From Paenibacillus sacheonensis (GTDB taxonomy: Bacteria; Bacillota; Bacilli; Paenibacillales; Paenibacillaceae), in the NCBI RefSeq assembly GCF_009909195.1, contig NZ_JAAAMU010000002.1, positions 186,001 to 250,000 on the forward strand: DNA of 64,000 bases, read 5' to 3'. Under the pieces are notes generated by a model. It searched no databases. It worked only from the letters and a program-made list of their open reading frames with translations, and was not told where the DNA came from. Shown piece by piece: positions 44,229-51,918 of this stretch (positions are counted from its first letter, which is position 1; every line of letters starts with the position of its first letter). Made by a program: the position numbers and the translations under genes.

Positions 44229-45884
44229 ATGCATATCCATTATTCACTCGAAGCGGCCGTCATTAATGACGCGGACCGTTGGCCGGAATTATCGCGGCTG
44301 CTGCGCGATGCGGGAGTCGACACGATATGGCTGTACGGGTATTTCTACGGGAAATTCTGGTCGTCGATGGAGGAGATGAAGCAAGCGCGCGAAACGCTGC
44401 AGCGTTGCGGCTTCGAGGTCGGCGTCATTCAGCTGCCTGTCGGTCATCCCGGTAATTCCTTGAATCCCGACGACGATACGCTCGAGCTGCAGTTGCCGAT
44501 GCACTGGCGGTACCGGATCGACGGCGAAGGGCTGCCGGCGTATTACTGCGCGGACATCGAGGAAGCGATGATCGCCGACAATGCCGAAGCGGCCAGACAA
44601 CTGCGGGACGCCGGCTTTACGCGCCTGTTCATGGACGATGATCTGCGGCTTGGGAATTGGGGGCAGCGTATCGAAGGCTGCTTCTGCGACGGCTGCCTTC
44701 AGGCATTCCGAGAAGCTTATCCGCATGACCGGGATCGGGCGGCATTGCGCGATGCGCTCGATCGCCGTTCGGACGACGCGCTCGTTCGGGCATGGATCGA
44801 TTTTATAGGTTCGCGCGTAACGAGGCTGATGACGGAGACGCGTCTTCCCGGCATGGAGATGGGAATCATGGTCATGCATCTGGGCGACGAGCGGCATGGA
44901 ATCGACGTCGCGGCCATTCGGGACCGGATTCCGGAATGCCGATTTCGAGTCGGCGAAGCGCATTTCGGCGACGGCGATTTCGGCGTTCCCGCAGGCAAGG
45001 CGAGCGAGCTGTTCGGCGTCTTGTTCCATCTCGGCCAGATGGGAACGGAGCGGGCATACAGCGAAACGACGGTTTTCCCCGCAAGAGCGCTAAGCAGCGC
45101 CAATTTTGCCTGCAAAGCGCAAATGGCAGTCGCGGCCGGCGTGCCCGACGTGTTTCACATGAGCGGCACTTGGCTGATCGATGCGGATTATTGGCAAGCC
45201 TTCGCGAAACAGCTGCCGACTTTGGAAGGTTTGGAGCGAGATGGCGCCGGCAGGCGGAGCTATCCGGTCCACATCGCGTATGGAACGAAAGGCCGCGGCG
45301 AATCGGTTGCGCCGGCGCTTGTGCCGCTGCTTGCCGGATTGCCGGCACGGCCGGTCCGAGGCGGGGATCCGGATTTGCATTCGGATCTGGTTCTGGATTC
45401 GGTTTTTGGTCTGGAATCGAATTTGAGTCCGGATTCGGATCTTGAGCTGCAATTGGATCGGGAACTGGACTCGAGGGATACGCGCGGAGTGCTGCTCTTC
45501 TTCGGCGAGCAGGAGCTAACGGACGAATGGGAACGCCGGCTTGGCGAGTACGCTTGCGTCGTGTTTGATCAAGCCGCCGCCGAACGCAACCGAACCCGGC
45601 TGCCGGTGATCGCGGCGAGCCGGGTTCGGTCATGGCCGTTCAAAGCTGCCGAATCTCCCGAACGTACGGCGAGCATGCTTCGCCAACTGCTGGCGGAGGA
45701 AGGCGCCGAATTTCCTTATGTCGCCGAAGGGATCGATACGGCGCTGATATGGACGCCGGAACGCGAAGGCGTATTTCTTCTCAACCTGCGCGAAGAAACA
45801 AGCGTCGGTTTACTTGCATGCGGGGAGCGGCGGCAACCGTTCAGCCTGGCGCCGCTCGAAATCACATTCGTGCCATTGGGCTGA
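44229..45884 (+). CDS. probable TIM-barrel glycosidase-like protein with a low-complexity insert
   Basis: The protein is 551 aa. The N-terminal half (about 1-330) reads as a TIM barrel (GVDTIWLYGYFYGKFW, LFMDDDLRLGNW) with a CFCDGC cluster near residue 156. This resembles GH42-type or uncharacterised glycosidase-like proteins. Residues about 380-415 are a repetitive Asp/Ser/Leu/Glu insert. The C-terminal part (about 420-551) has a glutamine-amidotransferase-like or trimerisation-like alpha/beta region and a small beta domain. AGAGGGGAAACGG precedes the ATG. It is last in the operon. Confidence 0.62.
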   Translation: MHIHYSLEAAVINDADRWPELSRLLRDAGVDTIWLYGYFYGKFWSSMEEMKQARETLQRCGFEVGVIQLPVGHPGNSLNPDDDTLELQLPMHWRYRIDGEGLPAYYCADIEEAMIADNAEAARQLRDAGFTRLFMDDDLRLGNWGQRIEGCFCDGCLQAFREAYPHDRDRAALRDALDRRSDDALVRAWIDFIGSRVTRLMTETRLPGMEMGIMVMHLGDERHGIDVAAIRDRIPECRFRVGEAHFGDGDFGVPAGKASELFGVLFHLGQMGTERAYSETTVFPARALSSANFACKAQMAVAAGVPDVFHMSGTWLIDADYWQAFAKQLPTLEGLERDGAGRRSYPVHIAYGTKGRGESVAPALVPLLAGLPARPVRGGDPDLHSDLVLDSVFGLESNLSPDSDLELQLDRELDSRDTRGVLLFFGEQELTDEWERRLGEYACVVFDQAAAERNRTRLPVIAASRVRSWPFKAAESPERTASMLRQLLAEEGAEFPYVAEGIDTALIWTPEREGVFLLNLREETSVGLLACGERRQPFSLAPLEITFVPLG

Positions 45885-45894
45885 TAGCCGCAGC

Positions 45895-47226
45895 TCAGCC
45901 ATGCCTGCTGGACTGCATTTTGTTCCGCGTAAGCAGCTGTTTGGCAAACGGCGTGTTCCTGGCGTGGAAGAGAATGCCCGCAAGAAGCCATAACAATCCC
46001 ATGATTAACGCATCCTTGCTAAGAAGCATGAACAACCAGCCGATAATGCCGGCGCCGACGGCCGGAAGCGCAAGGTAGAGCAGCGTCCCCTTCAAGGAGC
46101 GGCGCCGCTCTCGTGCGTAATAGTGGCTGATGACGGAAATATTAACGAAGAAGAAGGCGGTCAGCGCGCCGAAATTCACGAATTTGACGGCCATATCCAG
46201 CTGGATGACGAGAGCGAGCATGGAGACGATCGCGACCATGAGAATATTAACGACGGGCGTCTTCCACTTCGGATGAACGTAAGCAAAGTAACGCGGAGGC
46301 AGTATCGATTCGCGGCCCATCACATACATGAGGCGGGAGACGCTCGATACGGAGGATATGCCCTGCGTGAAGATCGCAAACAGCAGCACGACAATGAATA
46401 CGGTGCTGAGCGCGGCTCCGCCGACCATCTTGACGATCTCGAGACCTGCGGAATCGATGTTCAGGAACGCGATCGCCTTCGGAAAAACGAGTTGGGTCAG
46501 ATATGATGGTGTGACATATAAGATGCTGGCGATTATAATAATAAAGCCGATTGCACGAGGGATGTTCTTCTTCGCGTTTTTGGTTTCTTCGGCCATCGTC
46601 GTGATGGAATCGAAGCCTAGAAACGAGAAGCAGATCACGGAAGCGCCGGTCAGAATCGTCGAGAAAGGGATGTCCGTTTGCAGCAAAGGCGCCAAAGGGT
46701 CGCTGTGCGCCGGCGAATGTCGGACAAGCAGCGCGCAAAACAGCCCGATGAAGCCCATTTGAAGCAGAACGAACCATTTGCTTAAATTCGCCGAGAAGGA
46801 AGCGCCTTTGATATTCGCGAGCGTGATCGCCACATTGATCCCGATCATCCAAGCGTAAGCGGGGACGACCGGAAACTGCGCATGCATGTAGATGCCGAAG
46901 GTCAAGCATGCAATGATGGGGGAGAACAAATAGTCGAGCAGCAGCGCCCAGCCGACAAGGAAGCCGAGATAAGGGTGGAGAGCTTTTTTGACATAGGTAT
47001 AGGCAGAGCCCGACGTCGGGTGGGCGATCGACATCAGACCGTAGCTGTACGCGGTGAACATAATGGCGATAAAGGCAGCTAAGTAGGCTTGCGTCAGCAT
47101 TCCTGACGAAGATTCGTAGGCAATGCCGTAGATCGAGAAATAAATCATCGGCGTCATCCAGGCAAGCCCGAGGAATACGACTTGAAACAGCGTCAGCGTC
47201 TGTTGAAGCTTGATCGGTTCTCTCAT
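45895..47226 (-). CDS. APC-superfamily permease under guanidine-I riboswitch control
   Basis: This is a 443-aa, 12-helix transporter. The APC core is visible: helix 1 GLAWMTPMIYFSIYGIA with the unwound Gly-rich region, then SGSAYTYVKKALHP in helix 2. Helix 6 reads ICFSFLGFDSITTMAEETKNA, and VSRLMYVMGRESILP follows. Related proteins move amino acids or polyamines. A guanidine-I riboswitch and terminator lie directly upstream, so guanidine should induce it. The substrate may be guanidine, a guanidine metabolite or arginine-like. The ATG at 47226 is preferred; TTG 47244 is an in-frame alternative. Confidence 0.88.
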   Translation of the reverse strand: MREPIKLQQTLTLFQVVFLGLAWMTPMIYFSIYGIAYESSSGMLTQAYLAAFIAIMFTAYSYGLMSIAHPTSGSAYTYVKKALHPYLGFLVGWALLLDYLFSPIIACLTFGIYMHAQFPVVPAYAWMIGINVAITLANIKGASFSANLSKWFVLLQMGFIGLFCALLVRHSPAHSDPLAPLLQTDIPFSTILTGASVICFSFLGFDSITTMAEETKNAKKNIPRAIGFIIIIASILYVTPSYLTQLVFPKAIAFLNIDSAGLEIVKMVGGAALSTVFIVVLLFAIFTQGISSVSSVSRLMYVMGRESILPPRYFAYVHPKWKTPVVNILMVAIVSMLALVIQLDMAVKFVNFGALTAFFFVNISVISHYYARERRRSLKGTLLYLALPAVGAGIIGWLFMLLSKDALIMGLLWLLAGILFHARNTPFAKQLLTRNKMQSSRHG

Positions 47227-47254
47227 GCGCAGCAACCCTTTCAATGATGGCTAA

Positions 47255-47305
47255 AATAAAAAAAGCGCGGGGAGATATCAATGGTTGCTGATATCCTCCC
47301 GGGCT
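47255..47305 (-). terminator. expression-platform terminator of the riboswitch
   Basis: On the minus strand GCCCGGGAGGATATCA pairs with TTGATATCTCCCCGCGC, followed by seven T. The 5' arm is the 3' end of the aptamer, so ligand binding and termination are mutually exclusive. Confidence 0.9.
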
Positions 47306-47394
47306 TTTATCCCTCCGTGTACACAGCGGCCGCCGTGCGTTTTCTCTCGGACCAGACCGGAAGACAGCAATGCTGCCACCACGGAACCCTAGAA
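47294..47394 (-). promoter_or_regulatory. guanidine-I (ykkC) riboswitch aptamer
   Basis: On the minus strand the conserved blocks are CTAGGGTTCCG, GGTCTGGTCCGAGAGAAAAC, then ACACGGAGGGATAAAAGCCC and GGGAG. They match the B. subtilis ykkC aptamer almost exactly. The ligand is free guanidinium; binding prevents the overlapping terminator and turns expression on. It lies 70 bases upstream of the APC permease. Confidence 0.95.
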
Positions 47395-47432
47395 AACGAT
47401 ATGGTAGTTTTTATATGTTTTTCTTGTTAGAT

Positions 47433-47460
47433 AATATAACATGAAGAACAAAAGCGTCAA
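47433..47460 (-). promoter_or_regulatory. promoter of the riboswitch-permease unit
   Basis: On the minus strand TTGACG (47460-47455) and TATATT (47438-47433) are 16 bases apart, about 40 bases before the aptamer. Confidence 0.7.
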
Positions 47461-47515
47461 TGCAAAGTTTTATTACACCACGAATTAGGGTTATGGATGG
47501 AAAGGATGCTTACAA

Positions 47516-47737
47516 GTGGCAACGACCGAAGAAGAGAAACCGAAGCTATTACCGACGAAGATCTGGAAATGCAAAAACGCGGAGTGCAAAGCGTGGGTAC
47601 GCGAGGAATTCGCCGAGAGCGAGCAAAGCTGTCCGATCTGCAAAGGCCCCATGCACCGAAGCATGAGGCATCTGCCGGCCGTACAAAATAAAATTAAACG
47701 ACAACCCAAAAAACCGAAATCGGAATTCGATATCTAA
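47516..47737 (+). CDS. YdjO-like cold-inducible zinc-ribbon protein
   Basis: The 73-aa protein has four cysteines in WKCKNAECKAWVR and CPICKGPM, forming a CxxxxC / CxxC zinc ribbon. The pattern 'IWxCxxxxCxxWxRxxFA...CPxCxxxM' matches B. subtilis YdjO, a cold-inducible protein of unknown function. The tail is very basic. It starts at GTG 47516 with AAAGGATG upstream. Confidence 0.85.
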   Translation: MATTEEEKPKLLPTKIWKCKNAECKAWVREEFAESEQSCPICKGPMHRSMRHLPAVQNKIKRQPKKPKSEFDI

Positions 47738-47761
47738 ACCGCACTGGAATTCGATATCTAA
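47722..47761 (+). repeat. 16-bp direct repeat spanning the ydjO-like stop codon
   Basis: GGAATTCGATATCTAA occurs at 47722-47737 (including the stop codon) and again at 47746-47761, separated by 8 bases. Confidence 0.85.
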
Positions 47762-47777
47762 CCTCATTCGCATATTC

Positions 47778-47800
47778 AGCCGCCCTTCGGGCGGCTTTTC
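47778..47800 (+). terminator. intrinsic terminator
   Basis: AGCCGCCC-TTC-GGGCGGCT followed by TTTTC ends the ydjO-like gene. Confidence 0.88.
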
Positions 47801-47897
47801 TTCTGCCGAAAATGCAAAGCATATTCAATAAACCAGTAATACCGTTAATAAAAACCAGGCGCACGATCAATAAATCCCAACAAACCAGCCTTTAACG

Positions 47898-48677
47898 TCA
47901 ATAGAGCAGACGCCACAAGTAGAACGTCGCATAAGCTTTCCAGTCCTTCCATTCCGCGGACAGCTCCTTGATCTCGGCGATGGAAGGTTTCGTGTCACGG
48001 CCTAGCACCAGCTTCAGGGCATTATGCAGGCCGACGTCTTCGATCGGGAACGCCGCGGGCATGCGCAGGCAGCGCATCAGCACGTAGTTCGCCGTCCAAG
48101 GCCCGATGCCGCGAATCCGGGTCAACTCGGCTTGGTCGAGGGCGGCGATGACGTCCGGCTCCGGAAAGGCGAAGTATCGACGGCCTTCCCATTCGACGGA
48201 GGCGCCGAATCGCTCCACGAACCGGCGTTTGAGCGTATAAGCGAAGGCAAGGTTGATCTGCTGTCCCATGATTCCCCAGCAAATGGCTTCGAACAATTCG
48301 GCGATGCCGACGATGCGGAGCCCGTTGAACTGCCTGACCGGCTCGGCCAACACGGGGTCTTGCAGCGCAAGCGCGAGGAAGGGCTCGAGGTCTCGATCCA
48401 TATCGAACCAGTCCCGGACGTAATCGGAAATGGCAGCCGACAGCGCGGCGTCCGGCGGTTCCGTAAGGGAGGGAAGCGCAATGGACAGCGAGCCATCCGG
48501 CAACGAGGCGACACGGATCAAGATCGGCGGGCCCAGAACGGTTATCAGCTTCGTGACGGTCTCGCCGTCCACGCGATACAAGCATTCGTTGCTCGAACGG
48601 GCCAGATAGCCAAGAATATGATGGAAGTCGAACGCCTTCGGGGGCGTCATCGTGATCGTGATTGGATTAGGTGACAT
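47898..48677 (-). CDS. alkA: AlkA-type DNA-3-methyladenine glycosylase II
   Basis: This is a 259-aa glycosylase that removes alkylated purines from DNA. The helix-hairpin-helix/GPD motif covers about 189-220: TRIRGIGPWTANYVLMRCL then FPIEDVGLHNAL, with the catalytic Asp in PIEDVGL. The N-terminal beta-domain is complete. The ATG at 48677 follows AGGAGG. It is divergent from adaA across a 166-base shared region, which suggests joint control by methylated AdaA. Confidence 0.92.
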   Translation of the reverse strand: MSPNPITITMTPPKAFDFHHILGYLARSSNECLYRVDGETVTKLITVLGPPILIRVASLPDGSLSIALPSLTEPPDAALSAAISDYVRDWFDMDRDLEPFLALALQDPVLAEPVRQFNGLRIVGIAELFEAICWGIMGQQINLAFAYTLKRRFVERFGASVEWEGRRYFAFPEPDVIAALDQAELTRIRGIGPWTANYVLMRCLRMPAAFPIEDVGLHNALKLVLGRDTKPSIAEIKELSAEWKDWKAYATFYLWRLLY

Positions 48678-48796
48678 GCGAAAACCTCCTGATTCGACTG
48701 TAACGAGCGCCGCGATAAACGCGGGCGATGCTCTCCTAGTTGTACCATAAGTAACGGAGCGAGGCTGTCGTAATCTTGCTTTTCCATTCCGGGCGG

Positions 48797-48826
48797 CTTA
48801 CATGCGGACCTCGAAGCGGGTATACT
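48797..48826 (+). promoter_or_regulatory. adaA promoter
   Basis: CTTACA (48797-48802) and TATACT (48821-48826) are 18 bases apart, 18 bases before adaA. The weak -35 suits activation by methylated AdaA binding upstream. Confidence 0.55.
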
Positions 48827-48843
48827 TTGCCTTGGAGGTGAGG

Positions 48844-49482
48844 ATGATAGTGACCGACGAGAACTGGAATGCCATCGTGGACTGCGATGCCGAACAGGAC
48901 GGACGATTCTATTACAGCGTGAGCACGACGGGCATCTTCTGCCGGCCGTCCTGCAAGTCAAGAACGCCGCGGCGCGAGCATGTGCGGATCTTCGCTTCGT
49001 CCGCGGAAGCGCTGGGGGCCGGCTTCCGGCCATGCAAGCGCTGCAAGCCGGACGGACTGAAACTGCCGGACGAAGAATGGACGGACGCGGTCGCCGAAGC
49101 GATCCGCAAGCAATACGGCGACCGCCTTACGCTGAATGCCTTGGCCGAACAGCAGCATGTCAGCCCTTATCATCTGCAGCGCACGTTCAAACGGCTTCGA
49201 CGCATATCTCCAGCCGCATATCTGCTTCAAGTCCGGATCGAGGCGGCCAAGACGCTTCTTCGCGCGACGGCGCTTTCGGTTGCCGAGATCGGCGATGAAG
49301 TCGGCATTTCGAATCCGGCCCATTTCGCTGCCGTATTTCATAAAGCGGCCGGCGTCACGCCTTCCCAATATAGAAGAGATCATCGGCCCGTCAACGAGCT
49401 GGGCGACTCCGGTGCAGCTTCCGATACCCAACAATTCCGAAATGACAAGCTTACCCAAAAAGAAAGCAGGCGAAACCCATGA
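48844..49482 (+). CDS. adaA: AdaA methylphosphotriester-DNA methyltransferase / transcriptional activator
   Basis: This is a 212-aa protein. The N-terminal Ada zinc domain has C33, C37, C64 and C67 (FCRPSCKS and FRPCKRC), where one Cys takes the methyl group from phosphotriesters. The C-terminal AraC helix-turn-helix domain covers about 90-190. Methylation turns it into an activator of ada/alkA genes. GGAGG precedes the ATG. It overlaps adaB by 4 bases. Confidence 0.93.
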   Translation: MIVTDENWNAIVDCDAEQDGRFYYSVSTTGIFCRPSCKSRTPRREHVRIFASSAEALGAGFRPCKRCKPDGLKLPDEEWTDAVAEAIRKQYGDRLTLNALAEQQHVSPYHLQRTFKRLRRISPAAYLLQVRIEAAKTLLRATALSVAEIGDEVGISNPAHFAAVFHKAAGVTPSQYRRDHRPVNELGDSGAASDTQQFRNDKLTQKESRRNP

Positions 49483-49994
49483 AGAAAATCTATTGGACGC
49501 TTCTAGATCACGAATCGTGGAAGCTGTGCCTGGCGGCTACGGACGCCGGCTTATGTTACGTCGGTTCGCCGAACGCTCCGTTCGCGGAGTTGGAGGCATG
49601 GACGAAGAAGCGGTTTCCGGCGTCGGAGCTTATTCAAGCCGATGCGCGCATGGAACGTTACGCCGAGGCGATACGCAATTACCTGCGAGGCAGCCGAAGC
49701 GGCTTCGATATCCCGCTCGATATGAACGGAACCGCATTTCAGCAATCCGTATGGCGGGAGCTGCTTCGCATTCCGCATGGGACGACTTGCGCGTATTCGG
49801 ATATCGCGGATCGCATCGGCAGAACTTCCGCGGTGCGCGCGGTCGGAACGGCAATCGGCGCCAATCCCGTGCTGATCGCGGTTCCCTGTCATCGCGTCGT
49901 CGGGAAGAACGGCAAGCTGACCGGCTACCGCGGCGGCATGAAGGCGAAGGAAGCGCTGCTGAAGCTCGAGGGGATCCTCGCCGCCGACTCGTAA
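49479..49994 (+). CDS. adaB: AdaB/Ogt O6-methylguanine-DNA methyltransferase
   Basis: This 171-aa suicide enzyme has the active-site PCHRV motif with nucleophile C137 and the arginine-finger region GRTSAVRAVGTAIGANP just before it. It repairs O6-methylguanine by taking the methyl on its Cys. It overlaps adaA (ATGA), giving the same adaA-adaB pair as B. subtilis, with alkA divergent. Confidence 0.94.
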   Translation: MKKIYWTLLDHESWKLCLAATDAGLCYVGSPNAPFAELEAWTKKRFPASELIQADARMERYAEAIRNYLRGSRSGFDIPLDMNGTAFQQSVWRELLRIPHGTTCAYSDIADRIGRTSAVRAVGTAIGANPVLIAVPCHRVVGKNGKLTGYRGGMKAKEALLKLEGILAADS

Positions 49995-50049
49995 GATGGC
50001 CCCGATCGGGTTATAATGGAGTCTACGACGATTGGAAGGATGAGGCAAG

Positions 50050-50346
50050 TTGGTCGAGATCGAGGCATACGAGGTTGAGAAAGTGAAAGATCCGTTCGGC
50101 ATTTTGACGGGCGAGCGGTATGAATTCAAGCTGGAGATCGAGGTCGCCGAGGACGATGAGCTGTATGTCGAAGGCGGTCTATACATACGGGTGATTTATC
50201 GCGTTGACGGCGAGGACGGCAAGATCGTGAGATACGCGCTGCATGAGCGGATCAACGACAAATTCGTGGATGCGGAGCTGGAGGACGAAGAAGAACGCAT
50301 GCTGGAATCGTTCTGCGGCGAGCATTTCTCCGAGGCGGAAGAATAG
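50050..50346 (+). CDS. small acidic protein (DUF6509-like)
   Basis: The 98-aa acidic protein has the pattern 'EVEKVKDPFGILTGERYEF' followed by alternating beta strands and an acidic C-terminal helix. It resembles a short Bacillus family of unknown function (DUF6509) from memory. The start is TTG 50050 with AAGGATGAGG upstream. A TATAAT is at 50012-50017. Confidence 0.68.
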   Translation: MVEIEAYEVEKVKDPFGILTGERYEFKLEIEVAEDDELYVEGGLYIRVIYRVDGEDGKIVRYALHERINDKFVDAELEDEEERMLESFCGEHFSEAEE

Positions 50347-50477
50347 AATAAAAGCGTGCGCCCGGTCCTGAATCCGGATCGTTTCGAATGGAGGTTTCAT
50401 ATCGACTTGCCCCGTGTAATAAGGAGTACGGCAAGCGGATATGCGGGCCGAAACAAAGCGAAGAGGCGGTGAATGAC

Positions 50478-50804
50478 ATGACAGTCCATTATCTGTTGAA
50501 CTGTTACAACAATCAAATCCTGGTGAAGCAGGTGGACGGCGAAGCCGATGCCTTCCATGTCAACATCCAAAGCAACAGTAATCCTCTCAGTTTCGGCAAT
50601 ACGTTATATACGGCTTCGAACAAAGACCAGGCCGTACGGATTGCCAACCAGCTTTGCGCCTTCTACTCCATGGCCAGAGCGAACGGGTACCACCTGGAAG
50701 GCAGCACTTTCCGCAATGGAAGCAAGTCCGACATTACCGTCGAGCATGTACTCAAGGTGGAGCGCACGAAGGATGAAATGCACAATCTGCTGCAGAGAGC
50801 GTAA
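50478..50804 (+). CDS. conserved-type hypothetical protein
   Basis: This 108-aa protein is predicted alpha/beta with NCYNNQILVKQVDGEADAF at the start and a helical end (VERTKDEMHNLL). It has no membrane helix or Cys cluster. The ATG at 50478 follows GAGGCGGTG. No family recognised. A terminator follows at 50859. Confidence 0.6.
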   Translation: MTVHYLLNCYNNQILVKQVDGEADAFHVNIQSNSNPLSFGNTLYTASNKDQAVRIANQLCAFYSMARANGYHLEGSTFRNGSKSDITVEHVLKVERTKDEMHNLLQRA

Positions 50805-50858
50805 CGTTCATGAATGCGTTTGCAAGAGCAATGGGTTGAGATGGAAACCACACACGCA

Positions 50859-50890
50859 CAGGACCTGCATGCCGAGGTCCTGTTTCTTTG
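50859..50890 (+). terminator. intrinsic terminator
   Basis: ACAGGACCT and AGGTCCTGT form a 9-bp stem around GCATGCCG, followed by TTCTTTG. Confidence 0.75.
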
Positions 50891-50926
50891 TTTGCCGGGA
50901 AATGGAGGAAGCGCTGGCGCCGAAAG

Positions 50927-50956
50927 TGGACAGGCTTTGCGCTGCCGTTTTATAAT
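50927..50956 (+). promoter_or_regulatory. promoter of the radical SAM / LTA synthase unit
   Basis: TGGACA (50927-50932) and a perfect TATAAT (50951-50956) are 18 bases apart, 60 bases before the radical SAM start. Confidence 0.65.
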
Positions 50957-51015
50957 GGAGGGTATGGTATCGCGATCCGGCTCCGGCCGAACGAAAGAAA
51001 CGAGGCTTAAGCGGC

Positions 51016-51894
51016 ATGAAGAAATTCAAGAAATTTTATATCGAAATTACGAGCATTTGCAATTTGGCCTGCTCGTTCTGCCCGCCGACGAATCGTGCGA
51101 AAGGCTTTATCGGCATCGAGGATTTCACGAAAACGCTGGACGAAATCAGGCCGCATACGGATCATATTTATTTTCACGTCAAAGGCGAGCCCCTGCTGCA
51201 TCCCAAAATCGACGTGCTGCTCGACTTGAGCCACGAACGCGGCTTCAAGGTCAACTTGACCTCGAACGGCACGCTGCTTCATAAAGCCGGACCCAAGATC
51301 ATCGGCAAGCCGGCGCTGCGCCAAATCAATTTCTCGCTGCACAGCTTCGATGGCCATGAAGGTTCCGTAGACAAAGAAGGGTATGTCGGCAGCGTGCTGG
51401 CATTTGCCAAAGCGGCCGTCGCGCAGTCGGATATTCTCATCTCCCTGCGCCTGTGGAATCTGACCGAAGACAACGCGACGAACGTCGATCGGCAGCGCAA
51501 CCAGGTCATTCTCGATCAACTCGAACGGGAATTCGAGCTGGACTTCCGCATACAGGACCGGTTCCAACGGGGGAAAGGGATCAAATTGGCGGATCGCATC
51601 TACCTGAACCACGATCACGAATTCAAATGGCCGGACCTGAAAGAGAAGGAAGACGAGGGTCGCGGCTTCTGCCATGGTCTTCGCAACCAGGCCGGCGTTC
51701 TCGTGGACGGCACGGTCATTCCATGCTGCTTGGACGGCGAAGGCGTGATCGATTTGGGCAACATTCACCGGACTCCTTTCTCGGAAATCATCGAAGGGGA
51801 ACGCGCGAATCGCCTGTACGACGGCTTCTCCCGCCGCGAAGTGGTAGAAGAGCTCTGCCGCAAATGCGGGTACAGACAGCGATTCAGCATGTAA
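51016..51894 (+). CDS. radical SAM protein with SPASM-like C-terminal cysteines
   Basis: This is a 292-aa enzyme. The [4Fe-4S] site is C15-x3-C19-x2-C22 (CNLACSFC). SAM-binding features are GEP near 57-59 and NGT near 82-84. C-terminal cysteines (GFCHGL, IPCCLDGEG, LCRKCGYR) resemble the SPASM auxiliary-cluster domain, which modifies peptides or other large substrates. Only 24 bases separate it from the LTA synthase gene. No small precursor-peptide gene is obvious nearby, so the substrate is unknown. Confidence 0.85.
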   Translation: MKKFKKFYIEITSICNLACSFCPPTNRAKGFIGIEDFTKTLDEIRPHTDHIYFHVKGEPLLHPKIDVLLDLSHERGFKVNLTSNGTLLHKAGPKIIGKPALRQINFSLHSFDGHEGSVDKEGYVGSVLAFAKAAVAQSDILISLRLWNLTEDNATNVDRQRNQVILDQLEREFELDFRIQDRFQRGKGIKLADRIYLNHDHEFKWPDLKEKEDEGRGFCHGLRNQAGVLVDGTVIPCCLDGEGVIDLGNIHRTPFSEIIEGERANRLYDGFSRREVVEELCRKCGYRQRFSM

Positions 51895-51918
51895 GGAAAG
51901 AAGGTTTTGTAATCTCTT

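Noticed and set aside
47294-47394. ppGpp or PRPP subclass of ykkC RNA
   Set aside because: Sequence blocks equal the B. subtilis ykkC guanidine aptamer and the sister copy at 53993 controls the guanidine carboxylase.
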